Shown here: piece by piece, positions 50,362-59,837 of the stretch
How the letters are laid out: each line of letters begins with the position of its first letter
Position numbering within the stretch: position 1 is the first letter of the stretch
DNA from: Amycolatopsis benzoatilytica AK 16/65
GTDB taxonomy: Bacteria > Actinomycetota > Actinomycetes > Mycobacteriales > Pseudonocardiaceae
Assembly (NCBI RefSeq): GCF_000383915.1
Contig: NZ_KB912942.1
Span: 8,450,470 to 8,514,469 of the forward strand
Reading direction: 5' to 3'
DNA: 64,000 nucleotides
Translations under genes and position numbers: made by a program
The notes under the pieces: generated by a model
The model's database searches: none
What the model saw: the letters and a program-made list of their open reading frames with translations, nothing else
Told to the model about the DNA's origin: nothing

Positions 50362-52592
50362 TCCGTGCTCCTCAACGGTTCCGCCGTCACTTTCGCCGGG
50401 AGCCGTTTCCCGAAGCACTCGATTTCGACCGGCGTGCGCGGCCGGGCGTACTCGACCGGGAGCCAGGCGTAGGCCAAGTTCTTGCCGACGGTCCAGCCGT
50501 ATGTGCCGCTCGTGACGTACCCGGCTGGCCGGCCTTCGGCGTACACCGGTTCTCGGCCGTGCAAAACGGAATGCGCGTCGTCGACGGTCAGGCACACCAG
50601 TTTCCGGCGCACAGTCGCGGGCGAACGACCGCGAAGCGTGTCCCGGCCGAGGAAGTACCCCTTGTCCATCCGGACCGCGAACCCGAGGCCGGCCTCGTAC
50701 GGGTCGTGCTCGGTGGTCACGTCGACGCCGCAGCGGCGATGCCCCTCTTCCATCCGCAGGCTGCGCAACGCGTCCTGCCCGGCGGCGAGGATTCCGTGCG
50801 GCTGCCCGGCCGTCCACACCGTGTCCCACAGCAACCGGCCGAGGTCCGCGTCGGTATGCAGCTCCCAGCCGGGTTCGCCCACCTCCGATACGCGCAGCAC
50901 GGTCACCGGCACGTCGCCGACGTAGCCTTCCCAAGCTCGCGAGTCCGATGTGGACAGTTCGGGCAGCACGGCCGGAGCCGCCGGTCCCCACAAGCCGAGG
51001 CAGCAGGTGCCGGAGGTGGTTTCGCGCAGCTGAACGGTCCCGTCGCCGGGGAGGTGGCGGCGCAGCCAGGCGACGTCGCGGTGATGCCGCACCGCGACGT
51101 GGAAGCGTTCGGGCTGCAGCCGGGCCACCGTGAGATCGCTGCGGACCCCGCCGTCTTCGCCCAGCAGCAATGTCTCGGTGACGGACCCGGGCGGCCGGTC
51201 GAGCTGGTTCGTGGTCATCGTCTGCAGGAAGGGCAGCGCGCCGCGGCCGGTGATTTCCAGCCGTCGCCGCGGTGTGAGGTCGAACAGCGCCGCCCGGGTT
51301 CGCGTGGCGATCGCTTCCGCCTCGCCGGTGGAGTACCGCTGTGGCCGCGTCCAGCCGTCCTCTTCGCGAAACGCCGCGCCCAACGCGACTTCGCGTTCGT
51401 AGCAGGGCGTGGTCCGCGCCAGCGCGCTCGCCGGCCGCGGATGCCCGGCCGAAGCGAAGCTGCGCTCCCGCACGCGGTTGGGTGCGAGCTGCATCCGGTC
51501 GAACCGTGCGAGGTCGACCGAATGGAGGTCGAGATGCGCTTGGCCCTCGACCAGCCATCGCGCCAGTTCTCGCGCCACGCCGGCGGACCACGCGCCACCC
51601 AGCGCTTCGGCGACCCAGAACCCGTCGAGATCCGGATGCTCGCCCAGCAGCGGCGACCCGTCCGGGGTGCCGGGGACCAGCGTCCGAGCCCCTTCCTCGA
51701 TCTTCGCATCGGCCAGCGCGGGCACCAAGCCGAGCGCCGCCGTCCAGGACGCTTCGAAGCCGTCCGAAGTGAACGGCCCGGTCGGGTCCATCGGGCCGAG
51801 CGCGCTGACGCCCAGCCGGTCGACGTGTTCGCGCACAGCCAGCCCGGCGCCGCGCAGCAGGGGTTTGCCCGCTTCGGTGAAGTCGTCGTTATGCCCGGTC
51901 AGGCCCGCCAGCGGGGTGCTGCGAGCGTGGTGCTGGACGATCGGCACCACGGGGATGGCGAGATCGACCAGCCGGCCGAGCTCAGGACTGCGCACCCCGG
52001 CACAGGAGATGACGATGTCGGCGCGGAACCGGTCGGTCGCGGTCGCCGCCGCGGTCACCCGCCCGCCCGCGGCCACGATCTCGACCACGTGTTGCCCGGT
52101 CCGGAACTTCGCGCCCCGAGCTTCGGCGCGACGGGCTTGCGCGAGTGCCGCGCGGACCGGCTTGATCAGCCCGTCTCCCGGGAAGTGCAGCCCGCCGAGC
52201 ACCTTCGAAGCGTCGAGCAGCGGGTGCAGCTGCGCGCATTCGCCCGGACTGCGGAGATAGCCGCGGATGCCGGAGGACGTCGCCCAGCCCAGCCGTTGCC
52301 GCAGCTCGGCAAGCTGCTCCGCGCTCGTCGCGAGCTCCAGGCTGCCGACCGGCTGAAAGCACCAGCCGCCGTCGACGGTCAGCCCGCTGTACTTCTCCGC
52401 GGTGTACTTGGCGAATTCGGTTGCGGTACGGCCGGCGTGAGTGCGAAACAGCAGTCCCGGCCCGGCCGGGGCGATCGCCGGCTCTCGTTCGAGCACCGTG
52501 ACGTCCGTCCAGCCGCGTTCGGTCAGCTCGTCGGCGACCGCGCAGCCGAGGAGCCCGGCTCCGATCACGACCACGCGCGGTCGAGCTGCCAT
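50358..52592 (-). CDS. FAD-dependent oxidoreductase fused to GcvT-like folate-binding domain
   Basis: A 744-residue fusion. Residues 1-375 are a DAO-type flavin oxidase ([17 protein letters not shown] with the GxGxxG motif; [28 protein letters not shown]). Residues about 410-740 are a GcvT/aminomethyltransferase-like domain ([23 protein letters not shown] ... [15 protein letters not shown] ... [29 protein letters not shown]). The layout is that of dimethylglycine/sarcosine dehydrogenases, where the one-carbon unit is passed to tetrahydrofolate. It lacks the alpha/beta partners of heterotetrameric sarcosine oxidase. ATG 52592. The following solA gene overlaps it by 4 nt. Confidence 0.88.
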   Translation of the reverse strand: MAARPRVVVIGAGLLGCAVADELTERGWTDVTVLEREPAIAPAGPGLLFRTHAGRTATEFAKYTAEKYSGLTVDGGWCFQPVGSLELATSAEQLAELRQRLGWATSSGIRGYLRSPGECAQLHPLLDASKVLGGLHFPGDGLIKPVRAALAQARRAEARGAKFRTGQHVVEIVAAGGRVTAAATATDRFRADIVISCAGVRSPELGRLVDLAIPVVPIVQHHARSTPLAGLTGHNDDFTEAGKPLLRGAGLAVREHVDRLGVSALGPMDPTGPFTSDGFEASWTAALGLVPALADAKIEEGARTLVPGTPDGSPLLGEHPDLDGFWVAEALGGAWSAGVARELARWLVEGQAHLDLHSVDLARFDRMQLAPNRVRERSFASAGHPRPASALARTTPCYEREVALGAAFREEDGWTRPQRYSTGEAEAIATRTRAALFDLTPRRRLEITGRGALPFLQTMTTNQLDRPPGSVTETLLLGEDGGVRSDLTVARLQPERFHVAVRHHRDVAWLRRHLPGDGTVQLRETTSGTCCLGLWGPAAPAVLPELSTSDSRAWEGYVGDVPVTVLRVSEVGEPGWELHTDADLGRLLWDTVWTAGQPHGILAAGQDALRSLRMEEGHRRCGVDVTTEHDPYEAGLGFAVRMDKGYFLGRDTLRGRSPATVRRKLVCLTVDDAHSVLHGREPVYAEGRPAGYVTSGTYGWTVGKNLAYAWLPVEYARPRTPVEIECFGKRLPAKVTAEPLRSTE

Positions 52593-52718
52593 CGCGAAGT
52601 ACCTCCGGGACAGGCGCGTTGCGGATGGAGATCGGTGTTCCGTCTACTGCAACTCACAAGCTGCGGGATCGCGGACGCGCTGTCAAGAGAGCCCGCGCGG
52701 CGCCGGTTCCGGGCCGGG

Positions 52719-53504
52719 TCAGGAGGAGAAATAGCCGAGCTGCGCGGACAGCTCCCGGGCGGCGTCCGCCATCGGCTCGACGATCTGCCGGATCCGCTGC
52801 TTGGACAGCCGGTAGGAGGGGCCGGACGCGCTCATCGCCGCGACCACTTCTCCGCCTGGACCGCGCACCGGCACCGCGACCGCGTGCATGCCCAGCTCCA
52901 GTTCCTCGAAACAGACCGCGTAGCCGTCCTCGGCGACCCGTTCCAGCTCGGATTGCAGCTCGTCCGGGTCCACCGTCGTGCGGGGCGTGTACTGCTCCAG
53001 CTCGTGCCCGAGCATCCGCTTGCGGTCGGCCTCGTCCATCGCCGCCAGCAGCACTTTGCCGCTGGACGTGGCGTGCAGCGGGGTGCGCTGCCCGGTCCAG
53101 TTCTGCGTGGTGATCGCCGCCGAGCCGCGGGCCTGGCTGATGTTGATCGCGACCCCGTCGTCGGCGATCGCGATGTTCACCGTCTCGCCCAGTTCCTCGG
53201 CCAGCGCCTGGCAGGTCTGCCTGCCCAGCTTCGCCAGGTCCATCCGCCCGGTGGCGGCCCCGGCCAGCCGGACCACGCCGAACCCGATCGCGTACTTGCC
53301 GCGCTCGCCCAGCTGCTCGACCAGCCCGTGCGCCTCCAGCACGCTCAGCAGCCGGGACGCGGTGGACTTGTGCACGCCCAGCTCGCCGGCGATTTCGGTG
53401 ATCCCGGTTTCCCCGTTGCGCGCCAGCAGCTCCAGGACGGTGATCGCCCGGTCGACGGACTGCACCGCGCTTCCGGTTGCGTTTCCCGAGTCCTGGTTCC
53501 GCAT
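52719..53504 (-). CDS. IclR-family transcription regulator
   Basis: A 261-residue regulator. The winged helix-turn-helix is SVDRAITVLELLARNGETGI, ELGVHKSTASRLLSVLEAHGL; the effector domain (about 90-255) contains SGKVLLAAM and ELELGMHAVAVPVRGPGGEVVAAMSASGPSYRLS, typical IclR motifs. ATG 53504 gives the normal start. It is 126 nt upstream of and on the same strand as the amine-oxidation cassette, and the most likely role is to control it in response to an N-methyl amine. Divergent from mtrA. Confidence 0.92.
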   Translation of the reverse strand: MRNQDSGNATGSAVQSVDRAITVLELLARNGETGITEIAGELGVHKSTASRLLSVLEAHGLVEQLGERGKYAIGFGVVRLAGAATGRMDLAKLGRQTCQALAEELGETVNIAIADDGVAINISQARGSAAITTQNWTGQRTPLHATSSGKVLLAAMDEADRKRMLGHELEQYTPRTTVDPDELQSELERVAEDGYAVCFEELELGMHAVAVPVRGPGGEVVAAMSASGPSYRLSKQRIRQIVEPMADAARELSAQLGYFSS

Positions 53505-53666
53505 AGCGCAACAGTAACCGCTTGGCGACGATCTGTTCGGCTGAGCGGGCGAATCCGGTCCGGACACCTCCGGATGGCCCAGTGCTGGCCGGTGATCTTG
53601 ATCTTTCCGGTGGTCAAACGCGCGGGTCGTGCGCATCGGTGCGGGAGGTAGTGCGAACATGTGGTC

Positions 53667-54344
53667 ATGAAGGCACGTGTCTTGGTGGTCGACGACGACC
53701 CGGCGCTGGCGGAGATGCTCACCATCGTGCTCCGCGGCGAAGGGTTCGACACCGCGGTGGTCGCGGACGGCTCGCGGGCGCTGCCCGCGCTGCGGGAGCT
53801 GAAACCGGACCTCGTCCTGCTCGATCTCATGCTGCCCGGAATGAACGGCATCGACGTGTGCAAGGCGATCCGCGCCGAGTCCGGCGTGCCGATCGTCATG
53901 CTCACCGCCAAGAGCGACACCGTGGACATCGTGCTGGGCCTCGAGTCCGGCGCCGATGACTACGTGGTCAAACCGTTCAAGCCGAAGGAGCTGGTCGCCC
54001 GCGTCCGCGCGCGGATGCGCCGCACCGAGGCCGAGCCCGCCGAATCGCTCACCATCGGCGACCTGGCGATCGACGTGCCGGGGCACGAGGTGACCCGGGA
54101 GGGCAAGGCGATCCCGCTGACCCCGCTCGAGTTCGACCTGCTGGTGGCGCTGGCCCGCAAGCCGCGCCAGGTGTTCACCCGCGAGGTCCTGCTGGAGCAG
54201 GTGTGGGGCTACCGGCACGCGGCCGACACCCGGCTGGTCAACGTGCACGTCCAGCGGCTTCGCTCCAAGGTGGAGAAAGACCCGGAGCACCCCGAGGTGG
54301 TGCTGACCGTGCGCGGCGTGGGCTACAAGGCCGGCCCGCCGTGA
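53667..54344 (+). CDS. mtrA: Response regulator MtrA
   Basis: A 225-residue OmpR-type regulator, essential in many actinobacteria, that links chromosome replication, cell-wall synthesis and osmotic response. Phospho-acceptor Asp53 is in VLLDLMLPGMNG, and LTAKSDTVDIVLGLESGADDYVVKPF is characteristic of MtrA. The winged helix ends in VNVHVQRLRSKVEKDPEHPEVVLTVRGVGYKAG. ATG 53667 gives the standard start (MKARVLVVDDDP); GTG 53661 is in frame. The kinase gene follows 7 nt after the stop. Confidence 0.96.
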   Translation: MKARVLVVDDDPALAEMLTIVLRGEGFDTAVVADGSRALPALRELKPDLVLLDLMLPGMNGIDVCKAIRAESGVPIVMLTAKSDTVDIVLGLESGADDYVVKPFKPKELVARVRARMRRTEAEPAESLTIGDLAIDVPGHEVTREGKAIPLTPLEFDLLVALARKPRQVFTREVLLEQVWGYRHAADTRLVNVHVQRLRSKVEKDPEHPEVVLTVRGVGYKAGPP

Positions 54345-54351
54345 TCAGCCG

Positions 54352-56085
54352 ATGACCGGTTTCGCGGGGCGGCTTCGCGCCGCCTTCCGCGCCGCGGTCC
54401 GGCTGGCGCGCCGGGTCGTGGTTTTCGCTCGCCGCCGCGCGGTGGCGTTCAACGAATTGTGGAAGCACTCGCTGCAGTTCCGCGTCACGATCTCGACGCT
54501 GGCGCTGTCCTCGGCCGTGGTGTTCGTGCTGGGCATGGTCCTGCAGAACCAGATCACCGAACGGCTGCTGGACACCAAGCGCAACGCCGCGGTCGAGCAG
54601 ACCCAGGCGGTCGCCGACACCGCGGCACGCGAGCTGGTGGGCGTCGGCGGCGAGTCCCCGGACGCGCTGCACACGCGGCTGGAGAACGCGGTCAAGAAGA
54701 TCTCCACCTCGTCCGCGTCCGGCGCGGGCACCACCGCGGGCGCGTTCGAGCCGGTGCTGGCCAGCGTCGGCCGGGGCCAGTCGGACACCGACCCGGTGTA
54801 CGTCGGGCCGTTCGCCTCGGTGCCCGAGCGGATGCGCCAGTTCGTCGAAGCGGATCACCTCGCCCGGGTCGAGCACACCGTCCAGGACGCGAACGGCGTC
54901 CGCACGACGTACCTGATCGTCGGCACCCCGCTGACGTCGGTGGCGAGCCCGGTGCAGCTGTACTTGCTGTTCCCGCTCACCACTGAGCAGACCACCGTCT
55001 CGACGGTGCAGAACACGCTGTTCGTCGCCGGCCTGGTGCTGCTGCTGTTGCTGGCCGGCATCACGAACCTGGTGGTCCGCCAGGTCGTGCGGCCGGTCCG
55101 GCAGGCGGTCGCGGCGGCCGAACAGTTCGCCGGCGGCGACCTCGACCAGCGGCTGGCCGTGGTCGGCGAGGACGACCTGGCGAAGCTGGCGGTGTCCTAC
55201 AACGGCATGGCCGCGAGCATCCAGAACCAGATCCGTCAGCTCGAGGAGTTCGGCGGCCTGCAACGCCGGTTCACCTCCGACGTGTCGCACGAGCTGCGCA
55301 CCCCGCTGACCACCGTCCGGATGGCCGCGGACGTGCTGCACGCGTCCCGCGAGCAGTTCCCGCCCGGCCTGGCCCGCTCCACCGAGCTGCTGGTCGACGA
55401 GCTCGACCGGTTCGAGGCGCTGCTCGGCGACCTGCTGGAGATCAGCAGGCTCGACGCGGGCGTGGAGGAGCTGTCCGCGGACTACATCGACGTGCGCCCG
55501 ATCGCTACCCGCGCGGTCGAACAGGTCCGGGTGCTGGCCGGGACCGCGGGCAGCGCGGTCGAGCTGGTGCTGTCCGACGAGGACGCCTCGGCCGAGGTGG
55601 ACGCCCGCCGGATCGAGCGCATCCTGCGCAACTTGCTGGCCAACGCGGTCGACCACAGCGATGGCAAACCGGTGGTGCTGACCGTCGCGGTGAACGAGTC
55701 CGCGGTCGCGGTGACCGTGCGGGACTACGGCATCGGCCTGCGGGCGGGGGAGGCCGAGCTGGTGTTCAACCGGTTCTGGCGCGCCGACCCGTCGCGCAAC
55801 CGGCGCACCGGCGGCACCGGGCTGGGCCTCGCGATCAGCCAGGAGGACGCGCGGCTGCACGGTGGCATCCTGGACGCGTGGGGCGAGCCGGGGCACGGCG
55901 CGTGCTTCCGGCTCGTCGTGCCGCGCCACCAGGGCGTGCCGATCGGGGACAGCCCGCTGGTGCTGCCGCCGCCGGACGCCGTTTCGGAAATCACGCTGTC
56001 GCCGTCGTCGGTCGCCGAGCTGCAGCCCGCGCCGGAGGCGATCCTCGCCGATCCGGCCCCGGACCGGGAGGAGGTCGGCCAGTGA
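54352..56085 (+). CDS. mtrB: Sensor histidine kinase MtrB
   Basis: A 577-residue kinase with two spans (about 52-72 and 220-242) around an extracellular sensor. The HAMP linker LVVRQVVRPVRQAVAAAEQFAGGDLDQRL precedes the phosphorylation box SDVSHELRTPLTTVRM (His near 313), then N box (NLLANAVDH), DYGIGL and GGTGLGLAI. The C-terminal extension of about 60 residues, including PLVLPPPDAVSEITLSPSS, is usual in MtrB. It overlaps lpqB by 4 nt. Signals include cell-wall state; the lipoprotein LpqB modulates it. Confidence 0.95.
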   Translation: MTGFAGRLRAAFRAAVRLARRVVVFARRRAVAFNELWKHSLQFRVTISTLALSSAVVFVLGMVLQNQITERLLDTKRNAAVEQTQAVADTAARELVGVGGESPDALHTRLENAVKKISTSSASGAGTTAGAFEPVLASVGRGQSDTDPVYVGPFASVPERMRQFVEADHLARVEHTVQDANGVRTTYLIVGTPLTSVASPVQLYLLFPLTTEQTTVSTVQNTLFVAGLVLLLLLAGITNLVVRQVVRPVRQAVAAAEQFAGGDLDQRLAVVGEDDLAKLAVSYNGMAASIQNQIRQLEEFGGLQRRFTSDVSHELRTPLTTVRMAADVLHASREQFPPGLARSTELLVDELDRFEALLGDLLEISRLDAGVEELSADYIDVRPIATRAVEQVRVLAGTAGSAVELVLSDEDASAEVDARRIERILRNLLANAVDHSDGKPVVLTVAVNESAVAVTVRDYGIGLRAGEAELVFNRFWRADPSRNRRTGGTGLGLAISQEDARLHGGILDAWGEPGHGACFRLVVPRHQGVPIGDSPLVLPPPDAVSEITLSPSSVAELQPAPEAILADPAPDREEVGQ

Positions 56086-57836
56086 GGCGAGTGCTTCTTC
56101 TGCTCGCCTGCATGCTGCTGCTGGCGAGCTGCGCGAACGTCCCGCAGGAATCGCAGCCGGTAGTGGTGCCGGTCGAGAAGGCACCGCAGCAGGTGAACGA
56201 TGCCGCGGAACCGCCGCCCAACGCCGACCCGCTCGACATCGTGCGGCTGTTCATCAAGGCCAACGCGGACCCGTGGTCCGGCAACGCCGCGTCGCGCGCG
56301 TTCTTCGACGACAAGCAGCGCGGCGCGTGGAAGGCGAACCGGTCGATCACGATCATCGACAAGACGTTCAGCACGGTCTACGACACCACCCCGACCCCGC
56401 CGACGTCGACCTCCACCGCGCCGCCGGACCCGAACGAGCGCACCGTGTCGATGCGCGGCTCGATGCTCGGCAAGATCAGTTCGGACTCCACGTTCATCCC
56501 CGGCAGCGGTTCGGTCGAGCAGACCTTCCAGGTGCGCAAGCAGGCGGACGGGGCCTGGCGGATCTCCAGCCCGCCGCCGCCGGTGCTGTACGTGACCGAC
56601 GACGAGTTCGACGGGAACTACAACCGCGTCGCGGTGAGCTTCTACTCGCCGGATTCCGGCACCTTCGTGCCCGACCTGCGCTACGTCCCGGCCAAGCCGC
56701 AGTCCGGCCTGCCCGGCCGGGTGATGGACATGATCCTGCAGGGCCCGTCCGCCGGGCTGGCGGGCGCGGTGAAGAACCTGTTCGGCGACGGCGTCTCGCT
56801 GGAATCGAACGTGACGAACAACGACGACGGCTCGCTGACCGTGCAGCTGAGCGGTCTCACCGGGGCGAGTCCGGAAACCAGAACGCTGATCGCCGCCCAG
56901 ATCGTGCTGTCGATGACGGCGGTCACGTCCACCCGGATCCGCTTGCTCGCCGACGGAGCGCCGCTCGTGCGCGACCACGAGTACTGGCGCAGCAGCGACC
57001 TGCCGAGCTACAGCACGGCTTCGTCGCCCAGCCTGGACCTGCTGGGCATGATGACCAAGGGCGGACGGGTGCTGTCGCTCGGCGACGGAAACGGCATCCC
57101 CGGCCCGGCCGGCAACGGCGGGCTCCCCGTGGTCAGCGCCGCCCAGTCGATCGACGGAAAGCGGCTGGCGGTGGTCGCCCAGGACGGCGACCGGGTCAGC
57201 CTGCACATCGGAGACCTGGGCAGAGACCTGCCGGCCGTCGACCTGAGCGGCGGCACACTGAGCCGCCCGACCTGGCGTCCGTCGGCCGTCGGAAGCACGT
57301 CGAACGAGGTGTGGACGGTCGTCGACCACTCGATCATCGCGCGGATGGCGCTGGACCAGAAGGGCAACTGGCAACGCCAGAGCGTCAACGCGAACGACCT
57401 GCTCGCCCTGGGGCCGATCGGCGTGCTGAGGCTGTCCCGAGACGGTGCCAGAGTGGCGGCGACGGTGAACGGTCAGCTGGTGGTGGCGTCGGTGGTGCGC
57501 AGCGGGGGAACGGTGACGCTGCGCGAGCCGCGAGTGCTGCAGCCGGGAGTGCTGGCGGACGTGTCGGACGTCGACTGGGGTGCGACGGCGGAGACGCTGG
57601 TCGTGGTGACCTCGTCCCCGTCGCAGCCGGTGGAACGGCTGACGGTGGACGGACGGCAGATGAACGCCTACAACAGCTCGAACCTGACGGCCCCGGTCCG
57701 GGCGGTCGCGGCGGCCCCGAACCGGCCGATCGTGGTGGCGGACGCCGGGGGCCTGTGGAACGCCACGGAACTGGGAGAGGTGTGGCGGCCGCAGCCGCAC
57801 ACGCAGGCGGACGCGGATCCGTTCTACCCGGGCTGA
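56082..57836 (+). CDS. lpqB: Lipoprotein LpqB
   Basis: A 584-residue lipoprotein that binds the extracellular part of MtrB. Lipobox LLASC with Cys17; the N-terminal GerMN-like domain (about 30-290, including DSGTFVPDLRYVPAK and GLPGRVMDMILQGPSAGL) is followed by a beta-propeller-like C-terminal domain of repeated strands (LPVVSAAQSIDGKRLAVVAQDG, LSRPTWRPSAVGSTSNEVWTV). GTG 56082 overlaps the mtrB stop as GTGA. The three genes form the classical mtrA-mtrB-lpqB operon. Confidence 0.95.
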   Translation: MRRVLLLLACMLLLASCANVPQESQPVVVPVEKAPQQVNDAAEPPPNADPLDIVRLFIKANADPWSGNAASRAFFDDKQRGAWKANRSITIIDKTFSTVYDTTPTPPTSTSTAPPDPNERTVSMRGSMLGKISSDSTFIPGSGSVEQTFQVRKQADGAWRISSPPPPVLYVTDDEFDGNYNRVAVSFYSPDSGTFVPDLRYVPAKPQSGLPGRVMDMILQGPSAGLAGAVKNLFGDGVSLESNVTNNDDGSLTVQLSGLTGASPETRTLIAAQIVLSMTAVTSTRIRLLADGAPLVRDHEYWRSSDLPSYSTASSPSLDLLGMMTKGGRVLSLGDGNGIPGPAGNGGLPVVSAAQSIDGKRLAVVAQDGDRVSLHIGDLGRDLPAVDLSGGTLSRPTWRPSAVGSTSNEVWTVVDHSIIARMALDQKGNWQRQSVNANDLLALGPIGVLRLSRDGARVAATVNGQLVVASVVRSGGTVTLREPRVLQPGVLADVSDVDWGATAETLVVVTSSPSQPVERLTVDGRQMNAYNSSNLTAPVRAVAAAPNRPIVVADAGGLWNATELGEVWRPQPHTQADADPFYPG

Positions 57837-57872
57837 GGCAGTTTCGCTCCCAGCGCCCCAGCCAGCTCGGCT

Positions 57873-57929
57873 CGTTCCGGTCGGCTTGGCTCGGCTCGCG
57901 CCAGTCGGTTCGGCCCGTTCCGGTCGGCT
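57873..57929 (+). repeat. Short imperfect direct repeat after lpqB
   Basis: CGTTCCGGTCGGCT occurs at 57873-57886 and 57916-57929, within a stretch rich in CGGCTCGG. It appears slippage-derived; no protein frame or regulatory role is visible. Confidence 0.5.
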
Positions 57930-58083
57930 CGGCTAGCCAAGTTTCCGCCGCCCGCCTGCCGAGATCAATCGTGCTCTGACCTGCCCGTTTGCCTCCCGTA
58001 GCCGGACCGTCCGCACGATCGCCCGCTCGTGCCGCATCCAACGCCGTCGGAAACTGTCGGTGGCGTGATGCACACTCTGCGTC

Positions 58084-58719
58084 ATGTTGAGCCTTCTGCT
58101 GAACCTGCTCCTCCCGGCCTGCTGTGCCGGCTGTGAAACCCGCGGTGCGCCCGTGTGCCCCGCCTGCTGCCGAACCTGGGCATCCCCTGCCGAGGTCAGC
58201 CGAGCACCGCTGGCTGCGCTCGCCCCGGCGTATGCGTTGGCGCGCTACGAGGGCGTCCCGAAACAGATCTTGATCGCCTACAAGGAACGTGGCCGCCGCG
58301 ACACCGCCCCGTTCCTCGGCCGAGCGCTCGCCGCCGGCCTGGCGGCGCTCCCCGGCTCGAGAGCCAGTCCGTGGTGTCTCGTCCCCGCCCCGAGCCGACG
58401 AGTCGCGTCCCGGGGCAGGGGAGGTCCGCACGTGCAGCGCATGGCCGAAGAGGCCGCCCGGTTGATCGGCGGCTGCGTCGCACCCGCGCTGGTCCTGAGA
58501 GGCGGCCGCGACGCGGTCGGCCTGAACCGGTCCGAGCGAGCGGCCAACCTGGAGGGCCGGCTCCGCTTCGTGGCCGCCGGCCGCCCGCCGCCGGGAACGA
58601 GCGTGGTGGTGGTGGACGACGTGATCACCACAGGAGCAACGTCCGCCGCGTGTGTCACGGCGTTGAAAAACGCGGGCGTCCCGGTGGTGGCGGTACTGGC
58701 CTTGCTGGCGACAGTCTGA
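58084..58719 (+). CDS. comF: ComF family phosphoribosyltransferase-like protein
   Basis: A 211-residue protein. The N-terminus has a Cys cluster (LLPACCAGCETRGAPVCPACCRTW) that may bind zinc; the C-terminal half is a PRTase fold with the PRPP loop VVVVDDVITTGATSAACVTAL. YEGVPKQILIAYKERGRRD and NRSERAANL are ComF hallmarks. In competent bacteria ComF aids DNA uptake, but actinobacterial copies are of unknown role. ATG 58084 is the only credible start. Gene order lpqB-comF-hpf-secA matches mycobacteria. Confidence 0.9.
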   Translation: MLSLLLNLLLPACCAGCETRGAPVCPACCRTWASPAEVSRAPLAALAPAYALARYEGVPKQILIAYKERGRRDTAPFLGRALAAGLAALPGSRASPWCLVPAPSRRVASRGRGGPHVQRMAEEAARLIGGCVAPALVLRGGRDAVGLNRSERAANLEGRLRFVAAGRPPPGTSVVVVDDVITTGATSAACVTALKNAGVPVVAVLALLATV

Positions 58720-59837
58720 GCGGGCCGAACGAGCCGCTCGGACGGCGATAGACGATTTCGGCGAAAGGAGTTCAGCCTGAGAATGGTCGGTTCAGGTTGC
58801 GGCACAGTCGGATTCTTCGCTCCACATCGGACAGTGCCCCGTCGCGTCGGCCGCGCGAGGGCGCGGATCGGCTGGTCCCGTCAACCGGAACCCTCGTCGC
58901 CTCCCGAAGTCCGGTGCCGCGTGCTTCGCGGCAGCTGAGACCCCGAATCCTGAACCGCGCCGCTCCGTCTGTCCAGGCTGGCGCCCGAATCCGGTGACGG
59001 TCGGCTCGGCCGGTCCGGTCGCAGGAACCCTCGGTCCGTCTCGCCGGAAACCCCGCCTCGTCCATCCCTGGCCCCGGTCAGCGCGCACATGACCACCCGT
59101 CCAAATCCCGTCCGCCCCGAATCCTGTCCGCCCCCAAACCCCTGTCTGTTCCCCCAGGCCCCTCCGTCCCAAGTCCCCGGTTCGCCCCAAAGCCCCGCCC
59201 GCCCAAGCAAAAACCTGAGCCCTTCGATAATCGCCCGTCCCGCCATTCCTTCGCGGGAAACTCACGCCTGCTCGTTTCAGGAGGTATCTCGTTCCCATAC
59301 CGACCGCCCCGGGGCGTCACCTACACGAGTGATGTCAAGAGGGAACCCCGCGCCCTCGTCGCCCGTTGTCCGGGCATGAGGGTCAGTGCCGGAATCACTC
59401 CCGCAGCCGAACACTCCACCAGGGTGGCGGCTGTGGCGGGCCGGCCGGTCACCCTCGGCTTCCGACGGGTCGCAGGGTTGCGCCGTCCGCGTGAAACATG
59501 GGCTCGCGCGTTCGGCCTTCCGTGCGGCGTTTCGGAGCTGCGCACGAGCGCTTCGCTGCGCGCCGTAGCGGGTTTCCGGATCGTGATATCCCCCGGCTCG
59601 GGGGCTGTTGCGGACGGCGTGATGAAGCTAACGTGCTCCGCTATCAGCAAAACCCGCAGGCAGGGAGGTGTGCAGCCCATGTCCCTGGCACCGGAGGCCC
59701 GCTGAAGTCCGCGTTCGAACATCCGCCACGAGACGTCGTGACCGGCTGCCGAATTCTTCTCAGCCCGCCGAACCCGCGCAGTACCGGTGCCGTGTGAACA
59801 CAACAGCTCGCCGTTTCTTCAGCGAGGGAGGTCGTGT
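58720..59837. other. Long intergenic region upstream of hpf with G-rich tract
   Basis: No convincing gene in 1118 nt; overlapping frames on the minus strand stay open only because the DNA is strongly strand-asymmetric. On the minus strand 59205-59132 carries nine or more runs of three to five G with loops of at most seven bases, a strong quadruplex pattern. GGAAC (59342) and GTT (59365), 18 bp apart, resemble a SigR/SigH promoter. CCCCCG/CGGGGG (59590-59604) forms a hairpin. Confidence 0.5.

Noticed and set aside
52593..52718. Possible IclR operator (GTTCCGT and CTGCAAC) upstream of the amine-oxidation genes
   Set aside because: Only four of seven positions are symmetric, and no matching site is clear before the iclR gene.
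58792..59320. Several overlapping minus-strand frames rich in Gly/Arg before hpf
   Set aside because: Three frames are open at once because of G-runs; none has a good start or conserved pattern.
59376..59705. 109-codon plus-strand frame upstream of hpf, beginning close to the expected start of a SigR-like promoter
   Set aside because: Third-position GC is roughly 80 percent, well below that of real genes here, and no motif is recognisable; I see it as chance.
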